DNA of 64,000 nucleotides from Desulfovibrio litoralis DSM 11393 (GCF_900143255.1 NZ_FRDI01000002.1:358851-422850), one strand, 5' to 3'. Positions 47,323-56,695 are shown, numbered from the stretch's first letter. Program-made: numbers and translations. Notes: generated from the sequence alone by a model not told the origin.

Positions 47323-48945
47323 ATGAATAAAACAAATAATAAACAAAAGTCGCCTACTGTTACTGATTCCGATTTAAACAATTCTGTTGCTAATGATAAT
47401 TTAGCAGAGAACCATATTGAGAGTGCTTTTTCTCCTGTTGACGGCGATTTTTTTGAGCCTTTTTTTCCCGCACCGGAAGATTATGGCCATACCCAAAACA
47501 GTGAAACGGCAAATCAACAGAATAGTGGCTTGGCTGATGATTATATAACATACACCAATGCACAGCCGGGCAATAGCTATGGTAATGTCGATGCTCTTTC
47601 CAAAGAAATGTTGAGCAAGATGCCACCCCATAGTTTAGAGGCGGAACAGGCGGTTTTGGGCGGAATTTTTTTACGTCCCGAGTCTTTGTTGAATATTATG
47701 GATATTTTAAACGACGATGATTTTTATATTCCGGCTCATAAATTTATTTTTAGTGCAATTGTCGCTTTGTTTGTCCAAAATGTGCCGATTGATGTTGTTA
47801 CAGTCGGTGAACAGCTAAGAAAACAAGGACAACTTGAGCTTGTGGGAAACTCTGCTTATCTTGCTGAGTTGGCACACGGTGTTATTAGTGCGGCAAACGC
47901 TGAATATCTTGCTACTACTGTGCGAGATAAGGCGATGTTAAGAAATATGATTAGCTCTTGTGCTGATATTATTGGACAGTGTTATGACCCTTCTCAAGAA
48001 GTTCAAAGTATTTTAGACCAATCAGAACAATCAATTTTTTCTATTGCTCAACGTAGTAACAAAAAGAGCATGGTTCATGTTAAAGACTTAACAAAAAAGA
48101 TTTTTGCCGACCTTGAAAAGCGTTTTGCCCAAAAGGAAATGGTAACCGGAGTAACAACCGGGTATGCAAGTTTAGATAACCTAACAGCGGGTTTTCAACC
48201 GTCTGATTTAATTATTTTAGCCGCACGTCCTTCTATGGGAAAAACAGCTTTGGCGATGAATATGCTAATGCGGGCGGCGGTTACACGTAGTAAAAGCGTA
48301 GCGGTTTTTTCTTTGGAAATGTCTATGGATCAGTTGATGATGCGTATGCTTTGCTCTTGGGGCAAGGTTGATTTGTCTAAGTTAAGACGTAGTTATCTTG
48401 AACCGGAAGATTGGCAAAGATTACAAACAGCGGCCGATGTTTTTTCTAAATCATCTATCTTTATTGATGATACCCCCGCTTTATCTACTTTAGAGTTGCG
48501 TACACGTGTAAGGCGGCTTAAGGCGGATAAGGGCGTTGATTTGGTGATGATTGATTACCTTCAATTGATGAGAGCGGGGCGGAGAACTGATTCTCGTGAA
48601 TTGGAAATTTCTGAAATATCTCGAAGTTTAAAGGCATTGGCAAAAGAACTGAATATTCCTGTGATTGCCTTGGCACAGCTTAACCGCAAACTTGAAGATC
48701 GCCAAGATAAACGCCCAATTTTGTCAGATTTGCGAGAATCAGGAGCGATAGAACAAGATGCCGATGTCATTATGTTTATTTATCGTGATGCTGTTTATAA
48801 TAAGGGAGCGAATAAGGCAGAACCCGGCCCTGCTGAAATTATTATCGGCAAACAAAGAAACGGCCCGACCGGAACCGCACACTTAACTTATTTACCTTCA
48901 TTTACGGCTTTTGAAGAAGAAGAAAGACGTTACGGTGATGTTTAA
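47323..48945 (+). CDS. dnaB: Replicative DNA helicase DnaB
   Basis: The 540-residue hexameric helicase of the replication fork. The N-terminal domain begins at about residue 98 (MPPHSLEAEQAVLGGIFL). The RecA-like core has Walker A RPSMGKTALAMNM (about 305-317), VMIDYLQLM (Walker B, about 407-415) and the DLRESGAIEQDADVIMFIYR block (about 467-486). The first 95 residues are an acidic, Asn/Gln-rich extension not found in most DnaB proteins, which have about 450-470 residues. No intein is visible. The start has a weak ribosome site. Confidence 0.95.
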   Translation: MNKTNNKQKSPTVTDSDLNNSVANDNLAENHIESAFSPVDGDFFEPFFPAPEDYGHTQNSETANQQNSGLADDYITYTNAQPGNSYGNVDALSKEMLSKMPPHSLEAEQAVLGGIFLRPESLLNIMDILNDDDFYIPAHKFIFSAIVALFVQNVPIDVVTVGEQLRKQGQLELVGNSAYLAELAHGVISAANAEYLATTVRDKAMLRNMISSCADIIGQCYDPSQEVQSILDQSEQSIFSIAQRSNKKSMVHVKDLTKKIFADLEKRFAQKEMVTGVTTGYASLDNLTAGFQPSDLIILAARPSMGKTALAMNMLMRAAVTRSKSVAVFSLEMSMDQLMMRMLCSWGKVDLSKLRRSYLEPEDWQRLQTAADVFSKSSIFIDDTPALSTLELRTRVRRLKADKGVDLVMIDYLQLMRAGRRTDSRELEISEISRSLKALAKELNIPVIALAQLNRKLEDRQDKRPILSDLRESGAIEQDADVIMFIYRDAVYNKGANKAEPGPAEIIIGKQRNGPTGTAHLTYLPSFTAFEEEERRYGDV

Positions 48946-49051
48946 TAACTATTGGATTTTGCAATGCTTTTTATTTCGTTTTGATCGATAATAAACAGTG
49001 TATTTAATAATTTTATAACCTTATTTGGTTGCTTTAACCTTTGAGAACAAT

Positions 49052-50572
49052 ATGTCTAAATTTAATGATAAATATGGTAATAAATCTGCTTTTCATCAAG
49101 CCGATTCTCAATATAAACCGCTTAAAAAACGCAGTATAAAAGCTGTTGCCAGCCCACAAAACATAGAACAAGAAAAAAGTCATGGTGTTGAGGGCGAGTT
49201 TAAGAAAAAAGAAAACTTTTTTAATGTTAAATCAAAAAATATGCATGATTTAACAAAACAAAGAAAATTTTATAGCAACTCTTTATTAGAAGTTCCGAGT
49301 TCTAACTTTACCGCAGACTTAGCTCAACTTATTAATATAATTAATGAACTTTTTCCGATTAAAAGCCAACATCGTCGCTCTCTTCCTAATGATGTTCATG
49401 AATTATCTTTGATTTTAACGGAAGAAAGAGCCAGATTAAAAACGCCTTATTGGGCAGCCCCTCGTTTTTTATCAGCATATTTACGTTATTTTTTGCCTTG
49501 GAATTTAGTCCGCCTAGCTTGGCTTTTCCCTAAGCTCGACTTGAGTTTAAAAAATGGTAGTACAATTTTAGATTGTGGTAGTGGACCGTTAACCTTGCCG
49601 ATTGCTCTTTGGTTGCATCGTCCTGATTTGCGTTCGCTGAAACTTAATTTTGTGTGTACAGATACGGGTAGCAGTGCCCTTGAGGCGGGTAAGCAATTAT
49701 TTACCGAATATACCGGTGGAAAGAGTAGCTGGAGCTTTAAAACAATACGTTCTAATTTGGGGCAAAGCTTAGCACATTTTAGAAAACCAGAACATAAAGC
49801 TGATTTAATTATGCTTGGGAATATGTTGAATGAGCTTAGTACGGGAAACCGTGAACCTTTAGACCAACTTCTCGGTCAGCTTAGTGTAAATCTGCAAAAA
49901 GCCTTAAACCCTAAAGGGCAAGTGTTGGTGGTTGAACCGGGTACAAGGCTTGGCTCAAAACTTACAACAAACTTGCGTTTTCATGCTTTACGCACGGGTT
50001 ATGAAGTGCTTAGTCCTTGTACTCATCAAGAACCTTGTCCGCTACTAGACCCTGCGGCACGTTCTTGGTGTCATTTTAGTTTCCCTGTTTTGGAAGTGCC
50101 TCGGGCGTTAAGTTCTCTTTCTGTTGCCGCGAAACTTGAAAAGCAAAGAGCCAGTTTGGCATTTTTATTTTTACAAAATAAACACATACAAGATGTTGAT
50201 AGCTTAGATGATGATTATTTTGATGAAGATTGTGATCTTGAAGAGTATTCTGAAAATCTTGATTGCGAAGCCGGACAGCGTGCGAGTGCAAATCATGCTA
50301 CTTTTAATCAAAAAAATACCGAAAGTTTAAAAAATAAAACTTGTGAGGCAAGAATTGTTTCAGGTAAGATTTTAATACCGGGTAATAAAGATATGGCGTT
50401 TACTCAAAACCCTAAGATGATAGATGGTCGTTATGCCTGTACTAGCCATGGTTTAGCGTTGATTTGTCCGTTTAATAAACCAGAAGGCAGTAAAGTAACA
50501 ATTCGCTTTATTGGCGAGCGAGATAAAAAAAGCGGGGCTTTATTGGCTACTGAAATTATAGCTAAGGGTTAA
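49052..50572 (+). CDS. Rsm22-like methyltransferase with cysteine motifs
   Basis: A 506-residue protein similar to the mitochondrial ribosomal small-subunit factor Rsm22. A SAM-binding fold carries ILDCGSGPLTLPIALWL (about residues 171-187), LIMLGNMLNEL near 253 and VLVVEPGTRLGSKLT near 292. The family's cysteines are present: CTHQEPCPLLDPAARSWCHF (about 322-341) and, after a long acidic insert, ACTSHGLALICPFN near the C-terminus; in eukaryotes these bind an iron-sulfur cluster. An rRNA or ribosome-assembly role is inferred. The N-terminal 90 residues are Lys/Asn-rich. I chose ATG at 49052 (MSKFND); a TTG at 49025 is also in frame. Confidence 0.85.
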   Translation: MSKFNDKYGNKSAFHQADSQYKPLKKRSIKAVASPQNIEQEKSHGVEGEFKKKENFFNVKSKNMHDLTKQRKFYSNSLLEVPSSNFTADLAQLINIINELFPIKSQHRRSLPNDVHELSLILTEERARLKTPYWAAPRFLSAYLRYFLPWNLVRLAWLFPKLDLSLKNGSTILDCGSGPLTLPIALWLHRPDLRSLKLNFVCTDTGSSALEAGKQLFTEYTGGKSSWSFKTIRSNLGQSLAHFRKPEHKADLIMLGNMLNELSTGNREPLDQLLGQLSVNLQKALNPKGQVLVVEPGTRLGSKLTTNLRFHALRTGYEVLSPCTHQEPCPLLDPAARSWCHFSFPVLEVPRALSSLSVAAKLEKQRASLAFLFLQNKHIQDVDSLDDDYFDEDCDLEEYSENLDCEAGQRASANHATFNQKNTESLKNKTCEARIVSGKILIPGNKDMAFTQNPKMIDGRYACTSHGLALICPFNKPEGSKVTIRFIGERDKKSGALLATEIIAKG

Positions 50573-50668
50573 CATATTAGTTTTTTCTGAAAAAATAAAA
50601 CTATTGCAACAAGTTGTGTGTGATTTTGTTGTTTTTTTCTGATAGAATAAACACCAAAGGATTTATTT

Positions 50669-50860
50669 ATGAAAAATATTTATCTAATGGTTTTGTTATG
50701 TTTTTTTAGTTTCGGTCTAGTTGCTTGTCAAAGCGAAGAAGAGAAAAGAGCAGAAGCAGAAAAAGTTCAAAATGCAAGAGGCAATGAAGCTGCCAATGCG
50801 TTGTTTAATCAGGCATCAAAGAACGCTGATGAGGCTGCAAGAAACAGTATATCACGCTAA
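50669..50860 (+). CDS. Small lipoprotein, copy 1 of a duplicated pair
   Basis: A 63-residue lipoprotein. The signal peptide MKNIYLMVLLCFFSFGLVAC has a lipobox GLVAC, leaving a mature peptide of about 44 residues that is a charged, Ala/Glu/Asn-rich helix (QSEEEKRAEAEKVQNARG). No family is recognised. A copy with almost the same DNA lies at 51631. Ribosome site AAAGGA. The size and helix resemble small murein-type lipoproteins, but there is no C-terminal lysine for peptidoglycan linkage. Confidence 0.75.
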   Translation: MKNIYLMVLLCFFSFGLVACQSEEEKRAEAEKVQNARGNEAANALFNQASKNADEAARNSISR

Positions 50861-50939
50861 ATGTCAATACTACCACAAGCGTGATTGAACAATCTTTATC
50901 AAAGCTCACAGGCACTAAGATAGTGTCGGTGAGAATAAA

Positions 50940-51545
50940 CTATACGATGATCTTAATAGATGGAACGGTTGATACTGGAACATCTATGGTTGGAGGGGAA
51001 TCAGTTTCAGATATTTCCGGCATTTGAACAACTTCTTCTGGGTTCTCAGATGGCACTTCTTTGCTTGACTGTCTGGTTCCTTCGTTAGGCAATATTGCTT
51101 CTCGTGCTTGTTCTTCAAGCTTTTCTTTTGATTCTTTTAGATGTGTTTTTTCTGCTGATTTACGAATTTCATCACTTTGATATAAAGCCATTCTTTTTTC
51201 CGCTCTTTTAATGGCCTTATATCTTTCTCCTGCAGTTTTAGCAGATTCATATTCTAATTTTGCGGTATTTAGAATAGACGTCAATGTACTTTGTTGTGCA
51301 TCATTCGTTTTCTGATTTGCTTTCATTCCTGTTAAGGTAGCTTCAATATATTTTGACTGTTCCCGTTCAACTGAAACAAAATTATTAGACATTAAATTTG
51401 GATTGGTATGAGAAGAGTCGATTTGGTTTTCATTTATTATTGGATCCATTACAGTATTTTCGCTTAGTTGCTCTTGTTCTTTTTTTAAAGAACGGAGCAT
51501 ATTGTGTAAACTGTCTGCGGGATTATTAGAAATACTATTAATCAT
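50940..51545 (-). CDS. Hypothetical hydrophilic coiled-coil protein between the lipoprotein copies
   Basis: A 201-residue, highly charged protein of unknown function. It has no signal peptide or membrane helix. The middle (about residues 80-145, KLEYESAKTAGERYKAIKRA and QAREAI) should be a long helix or coiled coil. Both ends look disordered, and the C-terminus is rich in Pro, Glu and Val (ENPEEVVQMPEISETDSPPT). It could be a secreted or surface-linked effector, but nothing in the sequence proves it. It lies on the opposite strand between the two lipoprotein copies, so the whole 1.2-kb block may have formed by duplication around it. Confidence 0.6.
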   Translation of the reverse strand: MINSISNNPADSLHNMLRSLKKEQEQLSENTVMDPIINENQIDSSHTNPNLMSNNFVSVEREQSKYIEATLTGMKANQKTNDAQQSTLTSILNTAKLEYESAKTAGERYKAIKRAEKRMALYQSDEIRKSAEKTHLKESKEKLEEQAREAILPNEGTRQSSKEVPSENPEEVVQMPEISETDSPPTIDVPVSTVPSIKIIV

Positions 51546-51630
51546 AATAAACTCTTTAATTTTATTTGAAGTTAAGTGTGTCTATTTATATTTATCGACA
51601 AAAATTTATTTATCTTTAAAAAATATATTT

Positions 51631-51822
51631 ATGAAAAATATTTCTCTAATAGTTTTGTTATGTTTTTTTAGTTTCGGTCTAGTTGCTTGTCAAAGCGAAG
51701 AAGAGAAAAGAGCAGAAGCAGAAAAAGTTCAAAATGCAAGAGGCAATGAAGCTGCCAATGCGTTGTTTAATCAGGCATCAAAGAACGCTGATGAGGCTGC
51801 AAGAAACAGTATATCACGTTAA
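51631..51822 (+). CDS. Small lipoprotein, copy 2 of a duplicated pair
   Basis: The same 63-residue lipoprotein as at 50669, with two changes in the signal peptide (MKNISLIVLL for MKNIYLMVLL) and an identical mature part. At the DNA level the two copies differ at about three or four positions in 192, including a silent change in the last codon. Such identity over a small gene points to recent duplication or gene conversion. The frame is open upstream to 51502, but the ATG at 51631 is the start by comparison with copy 1. Confidence 0.75.
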   Translation: MKNISLIVLLCFFSFGLVACQSEEEKRAEAEKVQNARGNEAANALFNQASKNADEAARNSISR

Positions 51823-51949
51823 TAGTCTTATACTTTCTTTCATGCTAAAAATGGTATTGTTTTTCTTATTAAATTTATTTTCCTAAAAATATTTCTTGAT
51901 AAAATTCATAGAAGAAGTAGCCCCTGTATATAGATAAGAGTAAAAACAC

Positions 51950-51995
51950 AAAACCATGTAAGCCTTGAAATTACAAGGAGTTACATGGTTTTTCT
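51950..51995 (+). terminator. Terminator hairpin
   Basis: AAAACCATGTAA (51950-51961) pairs with TTACATGGTTTT (51981-51992); an inner CTTG/CAAG stem extends it, and TTTC follows. It lies 128 nt after copy 2 of the lipoprotein. The 573-bp gap (51823-52395) otherwise holds only the doubtful minus-strand frame below and the promoter of adh. Confidence 0.8.
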
Positions 51996-52014
51996 TGTGC
52001 TGATTATGACTGTG

Positions 52015-52302
52015 CTAGCAACTGAATTTGAAGGTTTTTTGTACTGATGAGAGTCGTATACAACACCGATTGAGGAGCGTTAGAAGCACCCAAAACACCT
52101 GAAAAGAATAGGGGGTTGGGCTTGTAATAACAAAATAGACTTTTGTATTGCTTGGTATTATATTGTGGTCTAGATAATTTGCCACAACTAAAAAATCTAT
52201 TAAGTTATTGTTATGGAAGTAAAAAATAACTTTCAGTAAATTTTTATTGCATTTAAAAGAAACGGAGTATAGATTTAGCTCTAAAGTGTGGGGTTTATCC
52301 AC
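52015..52302 (-). CDS. Doubtful hypothetical frame
   Basis: A 95-codon frame starting at GTG (52302) that stays open upstream to about 52370. It is Asn/Leu/Ile-rich, with KVIFYFHNNNLIDFLVV in the middle. No family is recognised, there is no ATG and it overlaps the probable promoter region of the alcohol dehydrogenase. It may be a decayed gene fragment or chance. Confidence 0.25.
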   Translation of the reverse strand: MDKPHTLELNLYSVSFKCNKNLLKVIFYFHNNNLIDFLVVANYLDHNIIPSNTKVYFVITSPTPYSFQVFWVLLTLLNRCCIRLSSVQKTFKFSC

Positions 52303-52395
52303 CTTATTATTTAAACTTTCAACGAGGAGATACCCTCTTATTAAATGTACAACATTATTATTTAATTACCTTTTATTAGCCTAAACAGGAGTCGA

Positions 52396-53487
52396 ATGAT
52401 GAAAGCTTTAGCAGCGGTTCTTTACGAACAAGGTGGTAAATTTGTTTTTGACGAAGTCGATTTGGCTGATCCAAAAGAAAATGAGGTATTGGTTAAAATC
52501 ATTGCTGTTGGTGTTTGTCATACCGATGAGGGTGGCCGACAGTGGATGATAGAACCACCTGTAGTACTTGGACACGAAGGTTCTGGAATAGTGGAAAAAG
52601 TTGGATCTGGGGTGAAAGATTTTAAACCTGGTGACCATGTTGTAATTACGGTTGCATCTTGTGGTAGCTGTGAGTTTTGTTTGAAAGGCATGCCTTTTGC
52701 CTGTCCACACATGGGAGAGCTGAACATCGGGGGCAAAATGCTCGACGGTAGTAGCCGTATTTCAAAAAATGGAAAAGAGATCAAAAACTTTTTTGGGCAA
52801 TCTTCTTTTGCCCAGTATTCAGTCGTAAACGCACATAGTTTGGTCAAAGTTGATAAAAGCGTTGACCTTGCCCTCCTAGGACCCCTGGGTTGTGGCTTTC
52901 AAACAGGTGCCGGAACAGTATTAGGCTGTCTTAATGCAAAAGCAAGTGATTCTATAGTCATTTTCGGCTGTGGATCACTGGGTTTGAGTGGTGTTATGGG
53001 TGCAAAAATTGCAAAATGTAAAAATATAATTGCGGTTGGTGGAACTCCTGACAAACTAAAATTAGCCATGGAACTTGGAGCAACACATACTATTAATCGA
53101 AAAGAAATTAAAGATGTGGCTGCTGAAATTATTAAAATTACCAATGGCGGAGCTAATCTTGCGTTTGAAACCACTGGTGCACCAGCCATTTTTGACATTG
53201 CACTAGCTTCTCTTGCTACACTTGGCAAACTTGCTCTTTGTGGTGTGGGCAATAAATTTACTTTTGACCCTATGAATTTGATTATTGGCAGTAAAACCAT
53301 TGTTGGTAGTAATGAAGGCAACCTATCATATCATAAGTTTATTCCTCAAATGATTGAATATTATAAAAAAGGCGAGTTTCCTTTTGATAAATTGATTACT
53401 TTCTATGATTTTAAAGAGATAGAGAAATCCTTTGAAGATTCTCACAAAGGTATAGTAGTAAAACCAGTTCTGCGTATTTCACACTAA
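52396..53487 (+). CDS. Zinc-dependent alcohol dehydrogenase, aryl/benzyl-alcohol type
   Basis: A 363-residue medium-chain dehydrogenase that oxidises a primary alcohol to an aldehyde with NAD. Catalytic zinc ligands: Cys in GVCHTDEGG (about residues 38-46), His-Glu in GHEGSGIVEKVG (about 61-72) and Cys in GPLGCGFQTG (about 160-169). The structural zinc site CGSCEFCLKGMPFAC is at about 92-106. The NAD-binding GCGSLGLSG lies near 193-201. The layout is closest to XylB-like aryl-alcohol dehydrogenases. The gene lies 263 bp before an aldehyde:ferredoxin oxidoreductase on the same strand, so the pair could turn an alcohol into an acid by way of the aldehyde. Confidence 0.9.
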   Translation: MMKALAAVLYEQGGKFVFDEVDLADPKENEVLVKIIAVGVCHTDEGGRQWMIEPPVVLGHEGSGIVEKVGSGVKDFKPGDHVVITVASCGSCEFCLKGMPFACPHMGELNIGGKMLDGSSRISKNGKEIKNFFGQSSFAQYSVVNAHSLVKVDKSVDLALLGPLGCGFQTGAGTVLGCLNAKASDSIVIFGCGSLGLSGVMGAKIAKCKNIIAVGGTPDKLKLAMELGATHTINRKEIKDVAAEIIKITNGGANLAFETTGAPAIFDIALASLATLGKLALCGVGNKFTFDPMNLIIGSKTIVGSNEGNLSYHKFIPQMIEYYKKGEFPFDKLITFYDFKEIEKSFEDSHKGIVVKPVLRISH

Positions 53488-53750
53488 ACACTGGTGGCGA
53501 TTATTGAATTTTCTTGAGATATATTCTAATTAGTCAGGCAGTAGATTCAAGGCCCTCACACTGTCAAGTTAATAAGCAAGAATGGAAACTACTGCTCTGT
53601 TAATGTATTAAATTAAAGTATTTCAACGCAGCAGATAATCATACTTTGTATTCAAAACTAAGGGCTAGAATTGTTTTTTATTGCTAAATTTTAATTAGTA
53701 CCAGTTATAATTTTATTTTAATCTTTTATTAATATCAGAGGAGAAAAATT

Positions 53751-55622
53751 ATGTTTGCAGGTGGATACTGGGGAAAGATTTTACGTGTTAATCTTACAAC
53801 AAAGACTTTTACAATAGAAGATTTACCAGAGCAAGTTGCGTTGGATTTTCTTGGCGGAATGGGCTTTGCCGTTAATATCCTATATAATGAGTTAAAGCCA
53901 AAAATAGATCCACTCTCTCCTGAGAATAAACTAGTGGTTTTTCCTGGGCCTTTTACTGGCACCAATATTCCATGTTCTAGCAGGATTGCGTTTGGTGCTA
54001 AATCTCCTCAAACAGGCACACTCGGCGTTGCGTTATCTGGTGGGCATTTTCCAGCGGAGTTTAAATTTACGGGTTTTGACGGTCTGATTGTTGAGGGGAA
54101 ATCAGAAAAACCCTGCTATATTTTGATTCGCGACGGCAAAGTCACTTTCCGTTCAGCCAAGCGAATGTGGGGTAGCACAACTTCTGATTGTCAGATTATG
54201 ATTAAAAATGATCTTAATGATCATAACGTGCGTATTGCTTGTATTGGACCTGCCGGTGAAAATATGAGTCGCATGGCTGCCATCATTAATGAACGTCGTG
54301 CTGCGGGGCGTAAAGGTCTTGGTGCTGTAATGGGTTCTAAAAACCTTAAAGCCATTGTAGTGCGAGGCAACCAAGAAGTGCCAGTTGCTAATAAAGATAG
54401 TTTGAAAACAGCACGTTTATCAATGGCAAAGTCCATGAAAGATAGTCCAGTGTTGTATCCTCAGTTTTCCAAACTTGGCACAGCCATGGTTGTTGATCAC
54501 CTAAGTGCCATGGGCATGTTTCCTAGCAATAACTGGAAAGATACTGGTACAAATTCTTTTGAAGATTACATCGGTGTCGCCAAACAAGAAGAACTTAACG
54601 TGGGCAAGGAGCATTGTTATGGCTGCCCAGTGGGTTGTACTCAACAGATTAGAGTAAACAAAGGTCCTCGTACTGGCGTGATCGGAGAACCAGAATATGA
54701 ATCTTTTTATTCTTTGGGTAGCACTACTGGTATAAAAGATGTTGGTGAAATTGCTGCATCAGATAGACTTTGTGATGAACTTGGCTTAGACACCATCAGT
54801 GCTGGTGTCTGTGTTGGTTTTGCTATGGAGCTTGCAGAAAAAGGTTTGCTCGATCCAAAACTGATAGAAGGGCTAGACCTGCGTTTTGGTAATGCTGATG
54901 CCCAATATGAATTAATCCGCCGTATGGCCTTTCGTGAAGGCATTGGCGACCTGTTTGCTGATGGTACAAAAGAAGCTGCTCGCCGTCTAGGTGGAGATGC
55001 TTGGAAATATGCCATTCATGTTAAAGGGCTAGAACTACCTGCTTACGATGGACGTGGTGCCATGGCTCATGCCTTGAACTACGCCACAGCCTTTACTGGT
55101 GCTGACCATAACCGTGGGTATGCTATTCAGGAAATATTTGGTGTGCCAGTCCCTTATCCTGTGGATAGAGACACGATAGAAGGAAAAGGCAAACTCACTA
55201 AATGGAACCAAGATATTGGTACAGGGGCTTGTGATTGTCCAACTACTTGTGCATTTATGTTGACCATTGCCATGCCTGGTACAATAACAGAAAGTACGGC
55301 GGCCTTGGCTTCTGCCCTAACTGGTTTAAAATTCACGAGCAATGACATCTGGACCATTGGAGAAAGAGTTAATAACCTAGCTAAGGCGTTTAATTCTCGT
55401 GAAGGTTTTGGGCGTGAAGATGATACCTTACCATGGCGTTTGATGAATGAAGCGCTACAGGCTGGTCTTTCTAAGGGTGGAATTATCACTCAAAAAATGC
55501 TTGATGCCATGTTAGATGAATATTATACAGAACGAGGCTGGGATTTGAAAACTTCACGTCCTACTAAAGAAAAATTACAAGCTTTAGGTCTAGATAAGGC
55601 GGCGAAAGAACTTTGGTCTTAG
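53751..55622 (+). CDS. aor: Aldehyde:ferredoxin oxidoreductase (tungsten type), copy 1
   Basis: Oxidises aldehydes to acids (or the reverse with low-potential ferredoxin) at a W-bispyranopterin site. 623 residues. The N-terminal domain opens GGYWGKILRVNLTTKTF. The cluster ligands are CYGCPVGC (Cys289, Cys292, Cys296), in the same place as in Pyrococcus AOR, with a fourth Cys in DCPTTCAFML (about 495-504). The pterin-contact segment AAGRKGLGAVMGSKNLKAI lies at about 184-202. It is cytoplasmic. The MoaD-like and E1-like genes follow directly, as in the aromatic-degrader aor operons. It differs clearly from the AOR at 61242. Confidence 0.94.
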   Translation: MFAGGYWGKILRVNLTTKTFTIEDLPEQVALDFLGGMGFAVNILYNELKPKIDPLSPENKLVVFPGPFTGTNIPCSSRIAFGAKSPQTGTLGVALSGGHFPAEFKFTGFDGLIVEGKSEKPCYILIRDGKVTFRSAKRMWGSTTSDCQIMIKNDLNDHNVRIACIGPAGENMSRMAAIINERRAAGRKGLGAVMGSKNLKAIVVRGNQEVPVANKDSLKTARLSMAKSMKDSPVLYPQFSKLGTAMVVDHLSAMGMFPSNNWKDTGTNSFEDYIGVAKQEELNVGKEHCYGCPVGCTQQIRVNKGPRTGVIGEPEYESFYSLGSTTGIKDVGEIAASDRLCDELGLDTISAGVCVGFAMELAEKGLLDPKLIEGLDLRFGNADAQYELIRRMAFREGIGDLFADGTKEAARRLGGDAWKYAIHVKGLELPAYDGRGAMAHALNYATAFTGADHNRGYAIQEIFGVPVPYPVDRDTIEGKGKLTKWNQDIGTGACDCPTTCAFMLTIAMPGTITESTAALASALTGLKFTSNDIWTIGERVNNLAKAFNSREGFGREDDTLPWRLMNEALQAGLSKGGIITQKMLDAMLDEYYTERGWDLKTSRPTKEKLQALGLDKAAKELWS

Positions 55623-55697
55623 TTTGTGAGGCTTCTGGTTTGTAAAAATATAAGGTTAAATAATTTGATGCAGTAACAGGACTAACTGGGTTAAAAC

Positions 55698-55976
55698 ATG
55701 GTAACTATTACTTTTCAAACAACACTGCGTCGAACTTTAGGGCTTTCCAAAGTACAGGTGGAGATTGAACACCCCTGTACTTTGGATAAGCTGTTTTCTA
55801 TATGTGAATCACAGATTGGACAAAAATTTTATTCACAGCTCTTAGATAAAGATGGGCGACTTTCTCACGGCATGGTACTTTTAAACGGTCGTAATGTTTT
55901 GATGTTGCAAAATATAGAGACTATAATCAACTCAGGTGATGAGTTAATCATCTTTCCTCTGGCGGGTGGTGGGTGA
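55698..55976 (+). CDS. MoaD/ThiS-like ubiquitin-fold sulfur carrier
   Basis: A 92-residue beta-grasp protein ending in LAGGG. A C-terminal Gly-Gly is adenylated by an E1-like enzyme and turned into a thiocarboxylate. It resembles MoaD of pterin synthesis, but its place between AOR and an E1-like gene suggests a dedicated sulfur or dithiolene step for the tungsten cofactor of AOR. Its stop codon overlaps the start of the next gene by four bases (GTGA), a sign of translational coupling. Confidence 0.88.
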   Translation: MVTITFQTTLRRTLGLSKVQVEIEHPCTLDKLFSICESQIGQKFYSQLLDKDGRLSHGMVLLNGRNVLMLQNIETIINSGDELIIFPLAGGG

Positions 55977-56695
55977 TTGCTAAACAGACTATAACTCAAA
56001 GACAGGCTCTGGTTTGGGGCGAAGAAAAACTAGAAGTACTAGCTAACGCTCATGTTGTAATAGCAGGTTTAGGCGGTTTGGGCTGTGTTGTGGCTGAACA
56101 GCTGGCACGCTCTGGTATTGGTACTCTTACGCTCATTGATTACGGGATTGTAGATCTACCAGATTTGGGCAGACAAGTGTTGTATTCTCTCGATGATATC
56201 GGAGAAACAAAAGTATTGGTCGCAAGCAAACGTTTAGGCAGGCTTACTCCAGACCTTAAAATTAACACAATTCATAAGAAAATACATGACATTGATGTTT
56301 TTTTATCTGAATATCCAACGTTGGCATTCGCTGATTGTCTAGACAACTATGCGTCTCGTTTTGCCTTGGAAGCACAGTTACCAAATGGTGCCTTCTTGGT
56401 GCATGGCGGGGTAGAAGGAGAAATAGGACAAATCACCACTTTCATTGTAGATGGTAAACACAGATTGCAACAGATTTTTTACGGTTTGGCACAACCAACT
56501 TCCCCGATTCCTATTATTCCACAATGCTGTGCCATTGTCGGAGCATATCAAGCTTTAACAGTCTTGAACAATGTATGGTGGGAAGCAGGACTTTTATCAC
56601 AAGATGACTTTGATTCCACTTTACGCGGAGATATGCTTCTTTTTGACCTTGTTAGTGCTAGCTCTGAACGCATCAAGTTCAAACATTTGGAATAG
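55973..56695 (+). CDS. E1-like adenylyltransferase (ThiF/MoeB/HesA family)
   Basis: A 240-residue enzyme expected to adenylate the C-terminal glycine of the carrier protein encoded just before it. The nucleotide loop VVIAGLGGLGCVVAEQLARSG (positions about 29-49) and the IDYGIVDLPDLGRQVLY segment (about 57-73) fit the ThiF fold; ADCLDNYASRF near 122 holds the ATP-site Asp. The two C-x-x-C zinc pairs found in MoeB and ThiF are absent, and no rhodanese domain follows, so it is a short form like those in AOR operons. It begins at a GTG that overlaps the carrier's stop. Confidence 0.87.
   Translation: MIAKQTITQRQALVWGEEKLEVLANAHVVIAGLGGLGCVVAEQLARSGIGTLTLIDYGIVDLPDLGRQVLYSLDDIGETKVLVASKRLGRLTPDLKINTIHKKIHDIDVFLSEYPTLAFADCLDNYASRFALEAQLPNGAFLVHGGVEGEIGQITTFIVDGKHRLQQIFYGLAQPTSPIPIIPQCCAIVGAYQALTVLNNVWWEAGLLSQDDFDSTLRGDMLLFDLVSASSERIKFKHLE

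Noticed and set aside
48950-48985. A ninth element copy (ACTATTGGATTTTGCAATG) after dnaB
   Set aside because: Only the end-like words are present, without internal sequence; chance in AT-rich DNA is likely.
53488-53750. tRNA-like segment or riboswitch before the aor gene
   Set aside because: No cloverleaf or known aptamer pattern could be drawn; only a possible TATAAT and a GGAG ribosome site are visible.
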